Of a stretch of DNA of 64,000 bases, positions 44,779 through 53,859 are shown piece by piece; the stretch's first letter is position 1, and each line of letters opens with the position of its first letter. The position numbers and the translations under genes were made by a program. The DNA comes from JACPPO01 sp965262505 (GTDB lineage Bacteria > Acidobacteriota > Vicinamibacteria > Vicinamibacterales > UBA2999), in the NCBI GenBank assembly GCA_965262505.1, contig CBDHFM010000030.1, positions 2,294,001-2,358,000 of the forward strand. Direction: 5' to 3'. Below the pieces are notes generated by a model. It made no database searches. It saw only the letters and a list, made by a program, of their open reading frames with translations, and was not told where the DNA came from.

Positions 44779-44829
44779 GTGAGCGCTCCCATCGATGGAG
44801 GTCTTTCGGAAGCCTTGGCCGGCTAACTA

Positions 44830-45853
44830 AAGCGCTTTTCAAATAGGCCTTGTACTACCTGGGGCGGTCGTGGTACTTCTGCGCGCACCGATGCAGGAGG
44901 CCCGATGCGTGCCTATTCGATGGATCTGCGAGAGCGGGCGCTCCTCGACAGCGATGCCGGGATGAAGGCGGCCGAGGTGGCGGCGAAGTACCGCGTGAGC
45001 GGGTCGTGGGTGCGGCTACTGAAACAGCGGCGGCGCGACACGGGCGAGGTGGCGCCTCGCGTCCAGCGACATGGACGGCGCTGCATGCTTGAGCCGCACC
45101 TACACACCTTGGCCGCGCTGATTGCGGCGCAACCGGATCGCACGCTGGCTGAGCTGAAGGACGCCTTCGCCACGCCCGCGAGTGTGCCGACGGTCTGGCG
45201 CGCCGTGCGGGCCCTCGGCCTGACCGTTAAAAAACACGGTCCGCCCGTCCGAACACGATCGGCCTGACGTCGCGGCCGCGCGGGTCGCGTGGCACGCGGC
45301 GGCGCCGACCTGGGATGTCGCCCACCTCGTGTTTCTGGACGAAACCGGCAGCACCACCAATCTGCTTCGGCGGTACGGCCGGGCACCGCGCGGCGCGCGC
45401 GTCCACGACCACGCCCCCTGCGGGCGCTGGCAGACCAGCACGTTTCTCGCCGCGTTGCGGGTCACGGGGCTGACCGCACCGGGGGTCTTCGACGGCGCGA
45501 TCGATGGCGAGAGCTTCCGCGCCTACATCGAACAGATCCTGGTGCCGACCCTGCAGCCCGGCGACATCGTCATTGCCGACAATCTCGGGGCCCACAAGGT
45601 CGCCGGCATCCAACGCGCCATCCAGGCCGCCGGGGCCACCCTCTGGTACTTGCCACCCTACAGCCCGGACCTCAATCCCATCGAGCTCTGCTTCGCGAAG
45701 CTCAAGGCCCTCGTTCGCACCGCTCGCTGTCGCAGCACCGAGACGCTCTGGCCGTTCCTCGGCGAGTGCTTGGCGCACTTCAGCCCTGACGAATGCCGCA
45801 ACTATGTTCGGCACTGCGGGTACGCGGCCGCCACACGGTCATGAAAAGCGCTT
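44830..45853 (+). mobile_element. IS630-type element, copy A (frameshifted transposase)
   Basis: Terminal inverted repeats AAGCGCTTTTCA and TGAAAAGCGCTT are perfect, flanked by the TA target dinucleotide (44828-44829, 45854-45855) as expected for the IS630/Tc1-mariner group. Length 1024 bp. About 99% identical to copy B at 58370. Confidence 0.93.
44905..45844 (+). pseudogene. IS630-family transposase, frameshifted, copy A
   Basis: The N-terminal helix-turn-helix part (MRAYSMDLRERALLDSDAG to ALGLTVKK) runs in one frame to 45267 and the DDE catalytic part (VFLDETGSTTNLLRRYG, IADNLGAHKVAG, YLPPYSPDLNPIELCFAKLK) in another frame to 45844. The break is at 45234: copy A reads AAAAAACACGG where copy B reads AAAAAAACGG, an extra base. 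Copy B has an open frame at this point. The stop codon lies within the right terminal repeat. Confidence 0.88.
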
Positions 45854-45935
45854 TAGTAGTGCACAAGACCTTTCCAGCACGCCGCATATCACGCAGATGG
45901 TCAACTCACATGGCACCTTGAGTTGATCAGGCGAA

Positions 45936-46042
45936 GCGGGTGGCCGCGGACGGGGCCGCCCCGCTCGCGCCGCAGGCGCCACACCCGTGACGGGTGCCTT
46001 TGGCGCCGAGCACGAGTGGGGCTGTCCGCGGTCAGGACCCGC
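45936..46042 (+). repeat. 107-bp hairpin element, copy 1
   Basis: A long inverted structure: GCGGGT/ACCCGC ends, then GGCCGCGGAC with GTCCGCGGTC, GCCCCGCTCG with CGAGTGGGGC, GGCGCC with GGCGCC, and an apical CACCCG...CGGGTG hairpin. Copy 2 at 62107-62213 differs at only two positions, and these pair with each other. Copy 1 is flanked by an additional inverted repeat, CTTGAGTTGAT (45917) and ATCAACTCAAG (46049). Confidence 0.85.
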
Positions 46043-46076
46043 GATCAAATCAACTCAAGCGATCCGTGGGTCCGAT

Positions 46077-46652
46077 CTAGTCAGGGACCTGCGGCAGCTC
46101 GGGGACGATCATGATGATCGACGGAAACCGGGCGGGCTCGGCGAGAGGCGCCGGGTTCGGGTAACCGGTCGCGCCGCCCCACGTCCAGTCCTTGATCGTC
46201 ACCCCGGGCGGGAACGCCATCGTATCGTCGTCGAATCGACCCACCTCGAACATGTGCGTCGGGGGCTCCTCGAAGACCTCGTTCCCATTCTCCCCGAGCA
46301 GGTTCCGATAGTACGTGACCAGATCGGAGAACGCTGCGGTCGTGCCGAAGATGTAATACCGCTGCGCGCGGCCGGCGTCGTACGACGCGATGAACCGCGC
46401 AGTCGGGTAGATCGGGAACCCGAGGGTTTCTGCAGTCGGCGCGTCCGGATCGGCTGGCAGAGGAGCAGACTGCGCCGGCGGCGGAGCCTCGGGCGGGGGA
46501 GCGTCGGCAGCTGGAACGTCCGGCGCGGGAGCGCTCGCTCCCGGCGGAGGCGTCGTGTTCGGGCGGGGAAATGGTTGCGGCGTCGGGATCTGCCCTGACG
46601 CGACCGTGCCAATCACGAGCGAGACAGCAAAACAAAGCATTCCCCGCACCAT
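46077..46652 (-). CDS. Exported protein of unknown function, Pro/Ala-rich linker
   Basis: 191 residues from ATG 46652 (signal peptide LCFAVSLVIGTVASGQ). A Pro/Ala-rich linker (about residues 25-65) leads to a compact domain with GFPIYPTARFIASYDAGRAQRYYIFGT and FSDLVTYYRNLLGENG, ending PSIIMIVPELP. I do not recognise a named family, but the style recurs in acidobacterial exported proteins. TATAAT lies exactly six bases before the ATG, overlapping the stop of the upstream epimerase gene, so it can be expressed on its own as a leaderless mRNA. Confidence 0.75.
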   Translation of the reverse strand: MVRGMLCFAVSLVIGTVASGQIPTPQPFPRPNTTPPPGASAPAPDVPAADAPPPEAPPPAQSAPLPADPDAPTAETLGFPIYPTARFIASYDAGRAQRYYIFGTTAAFSDLVTYYRNLLGENGNEVFEEPPTHMFEVGRFDDDTMAFPPGVTIKDWTWGGATGYPNPAPLAEPARFPSIIMIVPELPQVPD

Positions 46653-46658
46653 ACGCCC

Positions 46659-46664
46659 ATTATA
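46659..46664 (-). promoter_or_regulatory. Perfect -10 with leaderless spacing before the 46652 gene
   Basis: TATAAT on the minus strand, then GGGCGT, then ATG: six bases. It overlaps the stop region of the rmd-like gene. The best example in the window of a promoter that would place transcript start at the start codon. Confidence 0.45.
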
Positions 46665-47613
46665 AGAGGTCGGTTCGCGCCGTGCGCCAGTACCCGAGGA
46701 TGTCGTCGAGCATACGGTCGAAACCGATGAGCGGCGCCCAGTCCGTCGCCATGCGCAGCCGGGTCGAATCGCCGATGAGCACCGGAAGGTCACTAGGCCG
46801 CAGGCGCGACGGGTCCAGCGCGATCTCCACGGGGAGACGAGACCGCGCGACGAGCGCGTCGAGGACCGCGCGCATCGGCCTGGCGACCCCGGACGCGACG
46901 TTGTAGATCGTTCCGGGCACCCCGCGCTCCATCAGCAGTGCGTAGGCGCGGACCGTGTCCCGCACGTCGGTCAGATCGCGGTGAGTGTCGAGGTTGCCGA
47001 CTCGAACGACCGGGTCGGCGCCTCCCCGCTCGATGAGCGCGATCTGGCGAGCCATGCCGGCGACGGCGAACGCCGGGCTCTGTCGGGGGCCTATGTGATT
47101 GAACGCGCGTATGAGGACGACGTCGACCCCGTCCTCGGACAGCGCGCGGCGGCCGATCTGCTCCTGCGCGAGCTTGCTCACCGCGTACGGACTCACGGGG
47201 GCGAGCGGGGAGTCTTCCCGCAGTGGAGAGGTCGACGCCGCATACACGGTGGCGGAGCCAGGGATGATGACGCGGTACGAAGAGCCGGCCCGGCGAAGTG
47301 CGTCGAGCAAGTAGTGCGTCGTGAGCACATTGCTCGCCAGCGGTAGGGCGGTGTCCTGCCAGGAATGGGCCACGTGCGCGGCGCCCGCGCAGTGGTAGAC
47401 CGCGGTTGGGCGAAGCGCCACGATCTCGTCGCGGACGCGCTCGCGATCGAGCATGTCAACCCGTGTCCACCTGGCCAGGCCCGCGACTTCCGGCGGTGGA
47501 TCCGATCGCGTCCAACCCGTGAGATTGCAGCGTCCGGCCAGGTGCTCGACCAGGTGGCTTCCCGCGAAGCCAGACGCGCCCGTTACGAGGACCACCGGCG
47601 ACCCGCCGTTCAC
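46660..47613 (-). CDS. NAD(P)-dependent nucleotide-sugar epimerase/reductase (RMD/GMD-like)
   Basis: 317 residues, extended SDR fold: LVTGASGFAGSHLVEHL cofactor site (residues 9-25), HCAGAAHVAHSW, catalytic YAVSK, and LIRAFNHIGPRQSP, which is typical of GDP-6-deoxy-4-keto-mannose reductase (Rmd) and GDP-mannose dehydratase relatives. Likely makes an activated deoxysugar for O-chain or exopolysaccharide. It follows rfbB in the minus-strand envelope cluster. The exact sugar is not determined. Confidence 0.88.
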   Translation of the reverse strand: MNGGSPVVLVTGASGFAGSHLVEHLAGRCNLTGWTRSDPPPEVAGLARWTRVDMLDRERVRDEIVALRPTAVYHCAGAAHVAHSWQDTALPLASNVLTTHYLLDALRRAGSSYRVIIPGSATVYAASTSPLREDSPLAPVSPYAVSKLAQEQIGRRALSEDGVDVVLIRAFNHIGPRQSPAFAVAGMARQIALIERGGADPVVRVGNLDTHRDLTDVRDTVRAYALLMERGVPGTIYNVASGVARPMRAVLDALVARSRLPVEIALDPSRLRPSDLPVLIGDSTRLRMATDWAPLIGFDRMLDDILGYWRTARTDLL

Positions 47614-47644
47614 CCGGCCAGGTTCTCGCCTGCTCGGTTCGCGT

Positions 47645-48658
47645 TCACGTTCGCTGTTCGTACTGGGTCCGGTAGTACGACCGGAACGCCGGGTCCTGTT
47701 CCTTGATCGGCCGCCACCACCACTCGTTGCCGCGGTACCAGTCGACCGTCTCGCTCAGCCCGCTCTCAAAGGGCACCTGCGGCGTCCACCCCAGAGCGCG
47801 CAGCTTCGTCGTATCCAGACAATAGCGGCGGTCGTGACCGGGCCGATCCGCAACGGGGTTGATGAGGGACTCCGGCTTGCCGAGGCTCGACAGGATGTTC
47901 TTCGTCAGGTCGACATTCATGACTTCGTTGCCGCCGCCTATGTTGTAGACCTCGCCACTGGTCGCCTGTTCGATCAGTAGGTCGACGGCCTGGCAGTGGT
48001 CGTCGACGTGCAGCCAGTCGCGCACGTTCTTGCCGTCACCGTAGAGCGGCACGGGAATGTCGTCGATCGCGTTGGTCACGAAGAGCGGGATGACCTTCTC
48101 GGGAAACTGATATGGTCCGTAATTGTTCGACGCCCTCGTGATGATGACGGGTACGTCGTAGGTCGCCCAGTAGCTGTACGCCAGACGATCCGCCCCCGCC
48201 TTGCTTGCGGCGTACGGGTTGCGCGGTTTCAGCTCGTCGGTCTCGCTGCTCGCGCCAGACGCCACGCTGCCGTACACCTCGTCTGTGGAGATCTGGACAA
48301 ACCGCCGGAGGCTCGCCGCGCGGCGCGCCGCCTCGAGCAGGACGAATGTCCCTTCGACGTCGGTGCGGATAAAGTCGCCAGCAGCGAGGATCGATCGGTC
48401 GACGTGGGTCTCGGCGGCAAAATGCACCACCAACTCCGCGCCCTCGACAAGCGGGCCGCTGATCGTGGCGTCCACAATGTCTCCATGGACGAACGCGTGC
48501 CGCGGGTGGTCCATCACGTCATGCAGGTTCTCGCGTCGGCCCGCGTACGTAAGCTTGTCGAGGGTGGTGACCCGCCAGTCCGGATGGCGACGGAGCGCGT
48601 AGCGCACGAAGTTGCTGCCGATGAATCCGGCGCCTCCGGTGACGAGGACCTCAACCAT
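47645..48658 (-). CDS. rfbB: dTDP-glucose 4,6-dehydratase
   Basis: 337 residues from ATG 48658. LVTGGAGFIGSNFVRY cofactor site, the catalytic motif STDEVYG and YAASKAGADRL, with RASNNYGPYQFPEK, identify RmlB/RfbB, the second step toward dTDP-L-rhamnose. It overlaps the upstream RmlC-like gene by 8 bases. No rmlA or rmlD is seen in the window, so the pathway is split or the product is another deoxysugar. Confidence 0.95.
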   Translation of the reverse strand: MVEVLVTGGAGFIGSNFVRYALRRHPDWRVTTLDKLTYAGRRENLHDVMDHPRHAFVHGDIVDATISGPLVEGAELVVHFAAETHVDRSILAAGDFIRTDVEGTFVLLEAARRAASLRRFVQISTDEVYGSVASGASSETDELKPRNPYAASKAGADRLAYSYWATYDVPVIITRASNNYGPYQFPEKVIPLFVTNAIDDIPVPLYGDGKNVRDWLHVDDHCQAVDLLIEQATSGEVYNIGGGNEVMNVDLTKNILSSLGKPESLINPVADRPGHDRRYCLDTTKLRALGWTPQVPFESGLSETVDWYRGNEWWWRPIKEQDPAFRSYYRTQYEQRT

Positions 48659-49151
48659 CCTTGCGCGCCCAATCGTAGGGAAGCGTGTCGTGCGGCGCGA
48701 GACGGTATTCGTCCGGCTCCGCGTAGCGATACGGTTCGTTCGGGACGTTGACGACAAGCGAGGTCTCGGGGCTGATGCACTTCCAGCCGTGATACACAAG
48801 ATTCGGCACCTGGACGAGCAGTGGATTCTGGGCGCCGACGAAGAATTCGTTGATGGCCCCGGTCGTGGGCGAGTCCACCCGCGTGTCGACCAGCACGAGC
48901 TTCACCATGCCCGCGACACACGCGAAGTTGTCCACCTGATCCTTGTGATAATGCCAGGCCTTGACGGCTCCCGGGTACGTGGCGGACACATAGACCTGGC
49001 CGAACTTCGTGAACAGGTCGGTATCGTCGCACCTTAGGATTTCCAGCAGCCATCCGCGCTCATCGGGAATGAGCCGAAGCGGTTTCGTCTTCACGCCCTG
49101 AATGCGGGGTTGCTTCGCGCCTGTCGTCGTATATGCCGCCGGATCTGTCAT
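48651..49151 (-). CDS. dTDP-4-dehydrorhamnose 3,5-epimerase-family cupin
   Basis: 166 residues from ATG 49151. The cupin core KAWHYHKDQVDNFACVAG and FFVGAQNPLLVQVPNLVYHG resembles the RmlC family, in particular a branch that carries WHYHK rather than the standard RGLHYQ. It may be an epimerase acting on the rfbB product, or an isomerase for another dTDP-sugar. Overlap of 8 bases with rfbB indicates translational coupling. Confidence 0.88.
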   Translation of the reverse strand: MTDPAAYTTTGAKQPRIQGVKTKPLRLIPDERGWLLEILRCDDTDLFTKFGQVYVSATYPGAVKAWHYHKDQVDNFACVAGMVKLVLVDTRVDSPTTGAINEFFVGAQNPLLVQVPNLVYHGWKCISPETSLVVNVPNEPYRYAEPDEYRLAPHDTLPYDWARKDG

Positions 49152-49262
49152 GTCACCACCTGATGCGGACTTCTGAATTGTCTCCCAGCATGAACCGGTA
49201 CGCACTCGGCTTGACCGGAATCCGGCAGACGCCCCCCTTGCCGCCGCTGAGAACCTTTCACG

Positions 49263-51581
49263 TCAGGGTCCCGTACCCATCAGGCCGCCGAATGCGCCGA
49301 AGAAGTTGGAGAACGTGCCGAGGCCGGCAAGGATGACGGAGACATTGAAGCGGCGGTCAGACGCGATGGGGAAGTTCGAACTGGCCTGCGGGTACTTGAA
49401 CTTCTGAAAGTCGGCCTGGATGCCGCAGCACTGGGCCAGGTACGACAGCCCGACGGTCTGGCTGAGAATCCCCGCGCGCCCGATGTCCCACGTGAACGCG
49501 TACGCGCCGCTCGCGCGGCCCTCCAGCAGGTTCAGCGCCGTGCTCCACGTTAGCGAACTGTCCGGCTTCGACGAGGGACTCCTGCGGTACCGGCTGTAAT
49601 TGACGGTTGTCGAACCTTGCCCAAGCTGTGCGGTGGTCCCCGTCGTCATGACGTGCAGGCCTTCGCCCTGCACGTCGTACTCGAGCCGCGTGGTCGAGCT
49701 GAGCCGCGCGCTTGGCGTGACCTTGATATTGAGCGCGACGTCAGACACGTCGACCGCGCGCGACCGGAAGCTTGTACTGATGTACTGATTGTCGTTCAGG
49801 CTCGCGTTGGGTGTCGCGTAGAACGTCTGCTGAATCCCCACCGTCAGAAACTGGACCGTCGAGCCAGCAGATCCGTCGAGCGTGCGCGCTCGATAGAGCA
49901 GACGGTTGTTGAGGCCGTAGGTCAGGCGCGTTGCGCCGCCGAGAATGACATCGGTCGAATCCGTGAGTGTCAGGACGCGTGCCGAATTGTTGATGGCCGG
50001 CAGATACTCCAGCGCAAACGTCGGTTCGATGAGGTGTTTCATCCGCTCGCTGAACCCGCTGCCTGGGGTGTCCCATATTTTCGAGAGGACCGGGCCGACG
50101 ACGTCCGAGCGGAGGGAGAGGTAGCGGCGGGTCAGCGGTTCCTCCGTCACGCGCCCGGCCAGGTCGGCGCTGCGCGTGTAGTACGTCGTGCGATACGACA
50201 GGCTGGTGTTGAACGTCAGGAAGCTCAAGCGGGAGAGCGCCGCGCGAAGCGTCGGAAGGACATCAAGACGGGTCAGGCTCCTGTCGCTGGTGACCCGCCC
50301 ATCCGTCACCTGGCGGTACGGCAGGTGCGCGAAGTCGCTAGTGACCGAACCGTAGATGGGCAGCCCGAGCAGGCGCTGGGGCGCAACGGCGGCGGTAATC
50401 CGCGGGCTGCTGCCGTACAGCTGCGACGTGTCGGCGCCCGTGAAGGTTTCGATGCGCTGAAACAGCGCGCTCGTCGTGAGGCCGCCCCAGGTGCCGGCGA
50501 GCCCCGCTTCGACCGTGCGCGTCGCGTTGGACGCCTGATACAGGTTCTGCTGGTAGAGCTGCTGCGTGACCAGGCTCGACGTGTAGTCGATCCGCTCATG
50601 CAGTCGCACCGCCGTCCCGATCATCTGGCTGCCGTTGCCGCTGAACTCGTAGCTCGATTGCGCCGGCAGGCTCGTCACGTTTCCCGATTGCCTGAATTCG
50701 GCCTCGCGTTGATTGAAACGGTAGAACCGGAACGTGCCGTACGACGCCTGGCCGGAGATGTACCGGTATTCGGCGCCGGCACCCTGGCCGGTCCTGGTGA
50801 ACCAGTCGTGGAAGAACGTCGCATCCTGGCTGCGGCCGATCGCCCAGAAGAACGCGTTGCTGACCGCCTGGCCCCGCAAGGTGGACGTCCCGTACGTGGG
50901 AAGCAGGAAGCCGGTCGCACGTTCGTCGTCCTGGATCGGGAAATAGAGGATGGGCAGGTACATGAGCGGCACGCCCTTGACCCGAAGCAGGATATTGCGC
51001 GCGATCGCATAGTCGTCCAAGTTGATGACGACCGAGTTGCTGGTGACCTCCCAGCGCGGCGTCGGCTGCACACAGGTGCTGAATCCGCCCCTCGTCAGCC
51101 TGTACGACCGGGTGCTCAGCTTCTCGATGGTGTCGCCGTAAAAGTACACGTCTGGTTCCTGGCCGCCGAACTGTACCGGGTCGGCCATTGTGCCCAGCGA
51201 CAAGATTCCGGACGCCTGGTAAAACGTCCCCGTGCCTGCTCCAACGTCGAACTCGACGCGCTCCGCCGCGATGCGTCCTTCAGCGTTGGCGAAGACGACG
51301 TTCCCGGTGGCGACGAGGCGGAGCGTGGGACTGCTGAAGATGTCGATCTCGTCGGCGAAGAATTTCGTTCCGGAGTCGGTTTCGATCTCGACCTGGCCGG
51401 TCAGGCGCACGTGGTCCGCCGAGATCTGCTCGAGGCGCCACTGCGTCGAATTGGTGATGAGCGAGAGCGGCGTGTTCGGCACCGGTATCGCCGTACCGGG
51501 CGCGGGCGCCGGCGTTTGGGCGAGAACAGGTGCGGCGTACACGCACAGAAGGGAACAGAGAAGAAGCCGCGAAAATGCCAT
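49263..51581 (-). CDS. lptD: LPS-assembly protein LptD
   Basis: 772 residues with a signal peptide (LLCSLLCVYAAPVLAQ). The N-terminal OstA-like domain (TGQVEIETDSGTKFFADEI, LVATGNVVFANAEGRIAAER) is followed by the large outer-membrane barrel (for example GVPLMYLPILYFPIQDDERATGF), which inserts lipopolysaccharide into the outer leaflet. Length is normal for LptD. This is firm evidence that the organism is a diderm with LPS-type transport. The start codon lies 5-7 bases after an AT-rich TATATAAA segment. Confidence 0.95.
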   Translation of the reverse strand: MAFSRLLLCSLLCVYAAPVLAQTPAPAPGTAIPVPNTPLSLITNSTQWRLEQISADHVRLTGQVEIETDSGTKFFADEIDIFSSPTLRLVATGNVVFANAEGRIAAERVEFDVGAGTGTFYQASGILSLGTMADPVQFGGQEPDVYFYGDTIEKLSTRSYRLTRGGFSTCVQPTPRWEVTSNSVVINLDDYAIARNILLRVKGVPLMYLPILYFPIQDDERATGFLLPTYGTSTLRGQAVSNAFFWAIGRSQDATFFHDWFTRTGQGAGAEYRYISGQASYGTFRFYRFNQREAEFRQSGNVTSLPAQSSYEFSGNGSQMIGTAVRLHERIDYTSSLVTQQLYQQNLYQASNATRTVEAGLAGTWGGLTTSALFQRIETFTGADTSQLYGSSPRITAAVAPQRLLGLPIYGSVTSDFAHLPYRQVTDGRVTSDRSLTRLDVLPTLRAALSRLSFLTFNTSLSYRTTYYTRSADLAGRVTEEPLTRRYLSLRSDVVGPVLSKIWDTPGSGFSERMKHLIEPTFALEYLPAINNSARVLTLTDSTDVILGGATRLTYGLNNRLLYRARTLDGSAGSTVQFLTVGIQQTFYATPNASLNDNQYISTSFRSRAVDVSDVALNIKVTPSARLSSTTRLEYDVQGEGLHVMTTGTTAQLGQGSTTVNYSRYRRSPSSKPDSSLTWSTALNLLEGRASGAYAFTWDIGRAGILSQTVGLSYLAQCCGIQADFQKFKYPQASSNFPIASDRRFNVSVILAGLGTFSNFFGAFGGLMGTGP

Positions 51582-51602
51582 GGGGGTTTATATAGAGCGG
51601 AA

Positions 51603-52895
51603 TCACCGCAGGATAGCATGGCGCTTGAGGCCCGCGCGAACCGCACCAACCACGAACAATGAGCCCGCGACACACACTGCGCGGCCGCTCGTCAGCGCCT
51701 CGTCGACGGCCTTCAGCGGATTCGGTTCCGCGCCCACCTGAATCGATGGCCCGGTAGCCACGATTCGAGCCGCCAGTTCATGCGCCGGGATCGCGCGCGC
51801 CGTGTCAGCGGCTGTCGCCATCACGGACGACACGACCGGCATCAGCGCACCAACAATGCCCTCGACGTCCTTGTCGCGCATGACGCCAATCACCAGCGCC
51901 GGCCGCTCCGGATGCTGGTGGCCGAGATAGGCGGCGAGGGCCCGTGCCCCGTCGACGTTATGTGCCGCATCGAGTAACACCTGTCCGCCGCCCTGCATAC
52001 GGATCAGCTCTAGACGCCCTGGCCAGTCAACCTCGGTCAGGCCACGTTCGATCGCGTCACCCGGCACGAGGATGCCGCGGCGTCTCGTTGCTTCGAGCAG
52101 ACGGATGGCAACCAGCGCGTTGCCTAACTGATGCTCGCCGCGCAGTGCGGGCACCAGTGGCCCGTATCGATCGTCCGGTGTCTCGATGACGATGGCGTCG
52201 AGACCGCGGCTGGCGTCTGCCCTGACGCGCACGCCACTTGCCGCGTCGATAATCCGCGCCTGCTGCTCACGCGCCACATCGCAGACAACGCGGCGCGCCT
52301 CGTCCGGCAAGGCGCCGATGACCACGTCCATGCCCGGCTTGATGATGCCTGCCTTCTCAAAGGCGATCGCTTCGACCGTCTCGCCTAGCCACTGCTGATG
52401 ATCGACCCCGACGGACGTGATTGCGCCAGCCACCGGGGCGACGACGTTGGTCGCATCGTACCTTCCGCCGAGGCCCACCTCGACGACGGCGACCTCGACG
52501 CGCTCGCGACGGAACAACTCGAAGGCGATGGCGGTGGTAGCCTCGAAGAAGGTGGGATGAACCGGCAAGCCGCCGGTCGCCTGCAACGCTCCAGCACAGT
52601 CGAGAACGTCCTCCGCGGCGCGCCTCAGCGTGTTCGCGTCGACCGGCGCCGTCCCGATGACGAACCGCTCAGCCAGATCGACAAGGTGGGGAGAAACGTA
52701 TCGGCCGGCGTGCACGCCGGCGGCGACAAGCGCGGCGTGGACCATCGCGGTGGCGGAACCCTTGCCATTCGTGCCGGCGACATGGAGCGTCGTGAACGCC
52801 CGTTCAGGATGTCCCAGCGCGGCGCACAGCCGGGAGATATTATCGAGCCCGAGCTTGACCCCGAACGTATCGAGCGCGAGGAGGCGGTCGAGCAA
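51603..52895 (-). CDS. folC: Bifunctional folylpolyglutamate/dihydrofolate synthase
   Basis: 430 residues, TTG start at 52895 immediately after the accD stop (TGA-A-TTG). The P-loop is HVAGTNGKGSA, with GRYVSPHLVDLAERF, VEVGLGGRYDATN and LLDAAHNVDGARAL as family marks. It adds glutamate to dihydropteroate or folates. The accD-folC gene order is conserved in many bacteria and supports the assignment. Confidence 0.95.
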   Translation of the reverse strand: MLDRLLALDTFGVKLGLDNISRLCAALGHPERAFTTLHVAGTNGKGSATAMVHAALVAAGVHAGRYVSPHLVDLAERFVIGTAPVDANTLRRAAEDVLDCAGALQATGGLPVHPTFFEATTAIAFELFRRERVEVAVVEVGLGGRYDATNVVAPVAGAITSVGVDHQQWLGETVEAIAFEKAGIIKPGMDVVIGALPDEARRVVCDVAREQQARIIDAASGVRVRADASRGLDAIVIETPDDRYGPLVPALRGEHQLGNALVAIRLLEATRRRGILVPGDAIERGLTEVDWPGRLELIRMQGGGQVLLDAAHNVDGARALAAYLGHQHPERPALVIGVMRDKDVEGIVGALMPVVSSVMATAADTARAIPAHELAARIVATGPSIQVGAEPNPLKAVDEALTSGRAVCVAGSLFVVGAVRAGLKRHAILR

Positions 52896-52896
52896 T

Positions 52897-53808
52897 TCAG
52901 CGCGGCGGCTCTGCGTCGACCGCGCCTGCCACCGCGATAGGGGGCGGGACGGTTGGCGCGGACTGTGCCCCCATGAATCGGAGCGCCCGCCCGAGGACGG
53001 TCTTCATCTCGCGGCGATCCACGATCAGATCGAGCATGCCGTGCTCGACGAGAAATTCACTGCGCTGGAACCCCGCCGGCAGCTTCTGCCGGATCGTCTG
53101 CTCGATGACGCGCGGCCCCGCGAAACCGATCAGGGCTTTCGGCTCTCCGATGTTCAGGTCCCCGAGCATCGCGAAGCTCGCCGTGACACCGCCGGTGGTG
53201 GGATCGGTGAGAATCGAGATGAAGGGCAGCCCGGCGCGGTCCAGTCGCGCGAGCGCTGCCGACACCTTGGCCATCTGCATGAGTGAGAGCGCACCTTCCA
53301 TCATCCGCGCGCCACCCGAGCAGGAGACGATGATGAGCGGTTGCCGGCGGTCGAGCGCCATTTCAGCCGCGCGCGTGATCTTTTCGCCCGCGACGACGCC
53401 CATGCTGCCGCCGATAAACGCGTACTCCATGGCCGCCACCACGACAGCAAGGCCATCCAGTTGCCCCGTCGCGATGACGACCGAGTCCTTGAGGCCGGTG
53501 GACTCAATCGTGGAGCGCAGGCGGTCGCTGTAGGGCTTCGTGTCAGTGAAACGAAGTGGATCGTTCGAGACGAGAGCCGGAAAGTACTCCGCCCACTCGC
53601 CGTCGAACAGCGCGCGCAGCCGATCTCCGGCACTGAGGCGGAAATGGTGCGCGCACTTCGAACAGACGTGAAGGTTCTTTTCCAGGTCCTTGTTGTACAG
53701 GACCTGCGCACAGTCCGGACACTTGACCCAGAGTCCCTCGGGGACGCGGCTGGGCTTGTCGGCCGAAGCCGAGCCCATCGGCTTTCGCGCCTTCTTGAAC
53801 CAGGCCAT
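52897..53808 (-). CDS. accD: Acetyl-CoA carboxylase carboxyltransferase subunit beta
   Basis: 303 residues. The N-terminal zinc ribbon (KCPDCAQVLYNKDLEKN, CSKCAHHF) and crotonase fold (VAAMEYAFIGGSMGVVAGEK, SCSGGARMMEG) are typical of AccD, which forms malonyl-CoA for fatty-acid synthesis. Translation is coupled to folC. TAATGT lies exactly six bases before the ATG, another case of leaderless spacing. Confidence 0.96.
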   Translation of the reverse strand: MAWFKKARKPMGSASADKPSRVPEGLWVKCPDCAQVLYNKDLEKNLHVCSKCAHHFRLSAGDRLRALFDGEWAEYFPALVSNDPLRFTDTKPYSDRLRSTIESTGLKDSVVIATGQLDGLAVVVAAMEYAFIGGSMGVVAGEKITRAAEMALDRRQPLIIVSCSGGARMMEGALSLMQMAKVSAALARLDRAGLPFISILTDPTTGGVTASFAMLGDLNIGEPKALIGFAGPRVIEQTIRQKLPAGFQRSEFLVEHGMLDLIVDRREMKTVLGRALRFMGAQSAPTVPPPIAVAGAVDAEPPR

Positions 53809-53859
53809 TCGCAGACATTACGTCAGGTCAAAAGTCAAAAGTCAAAGGGCAGGCCAGGA

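Noticed and set aside
53822..53850. Tandem AAAAGTC repeats resembling a short CRISPR or iteron set
   Set aside because: Three 7-base units with no spacers, no cas genes and no replication gene nearby; simple-sequence slippage is sufficient.
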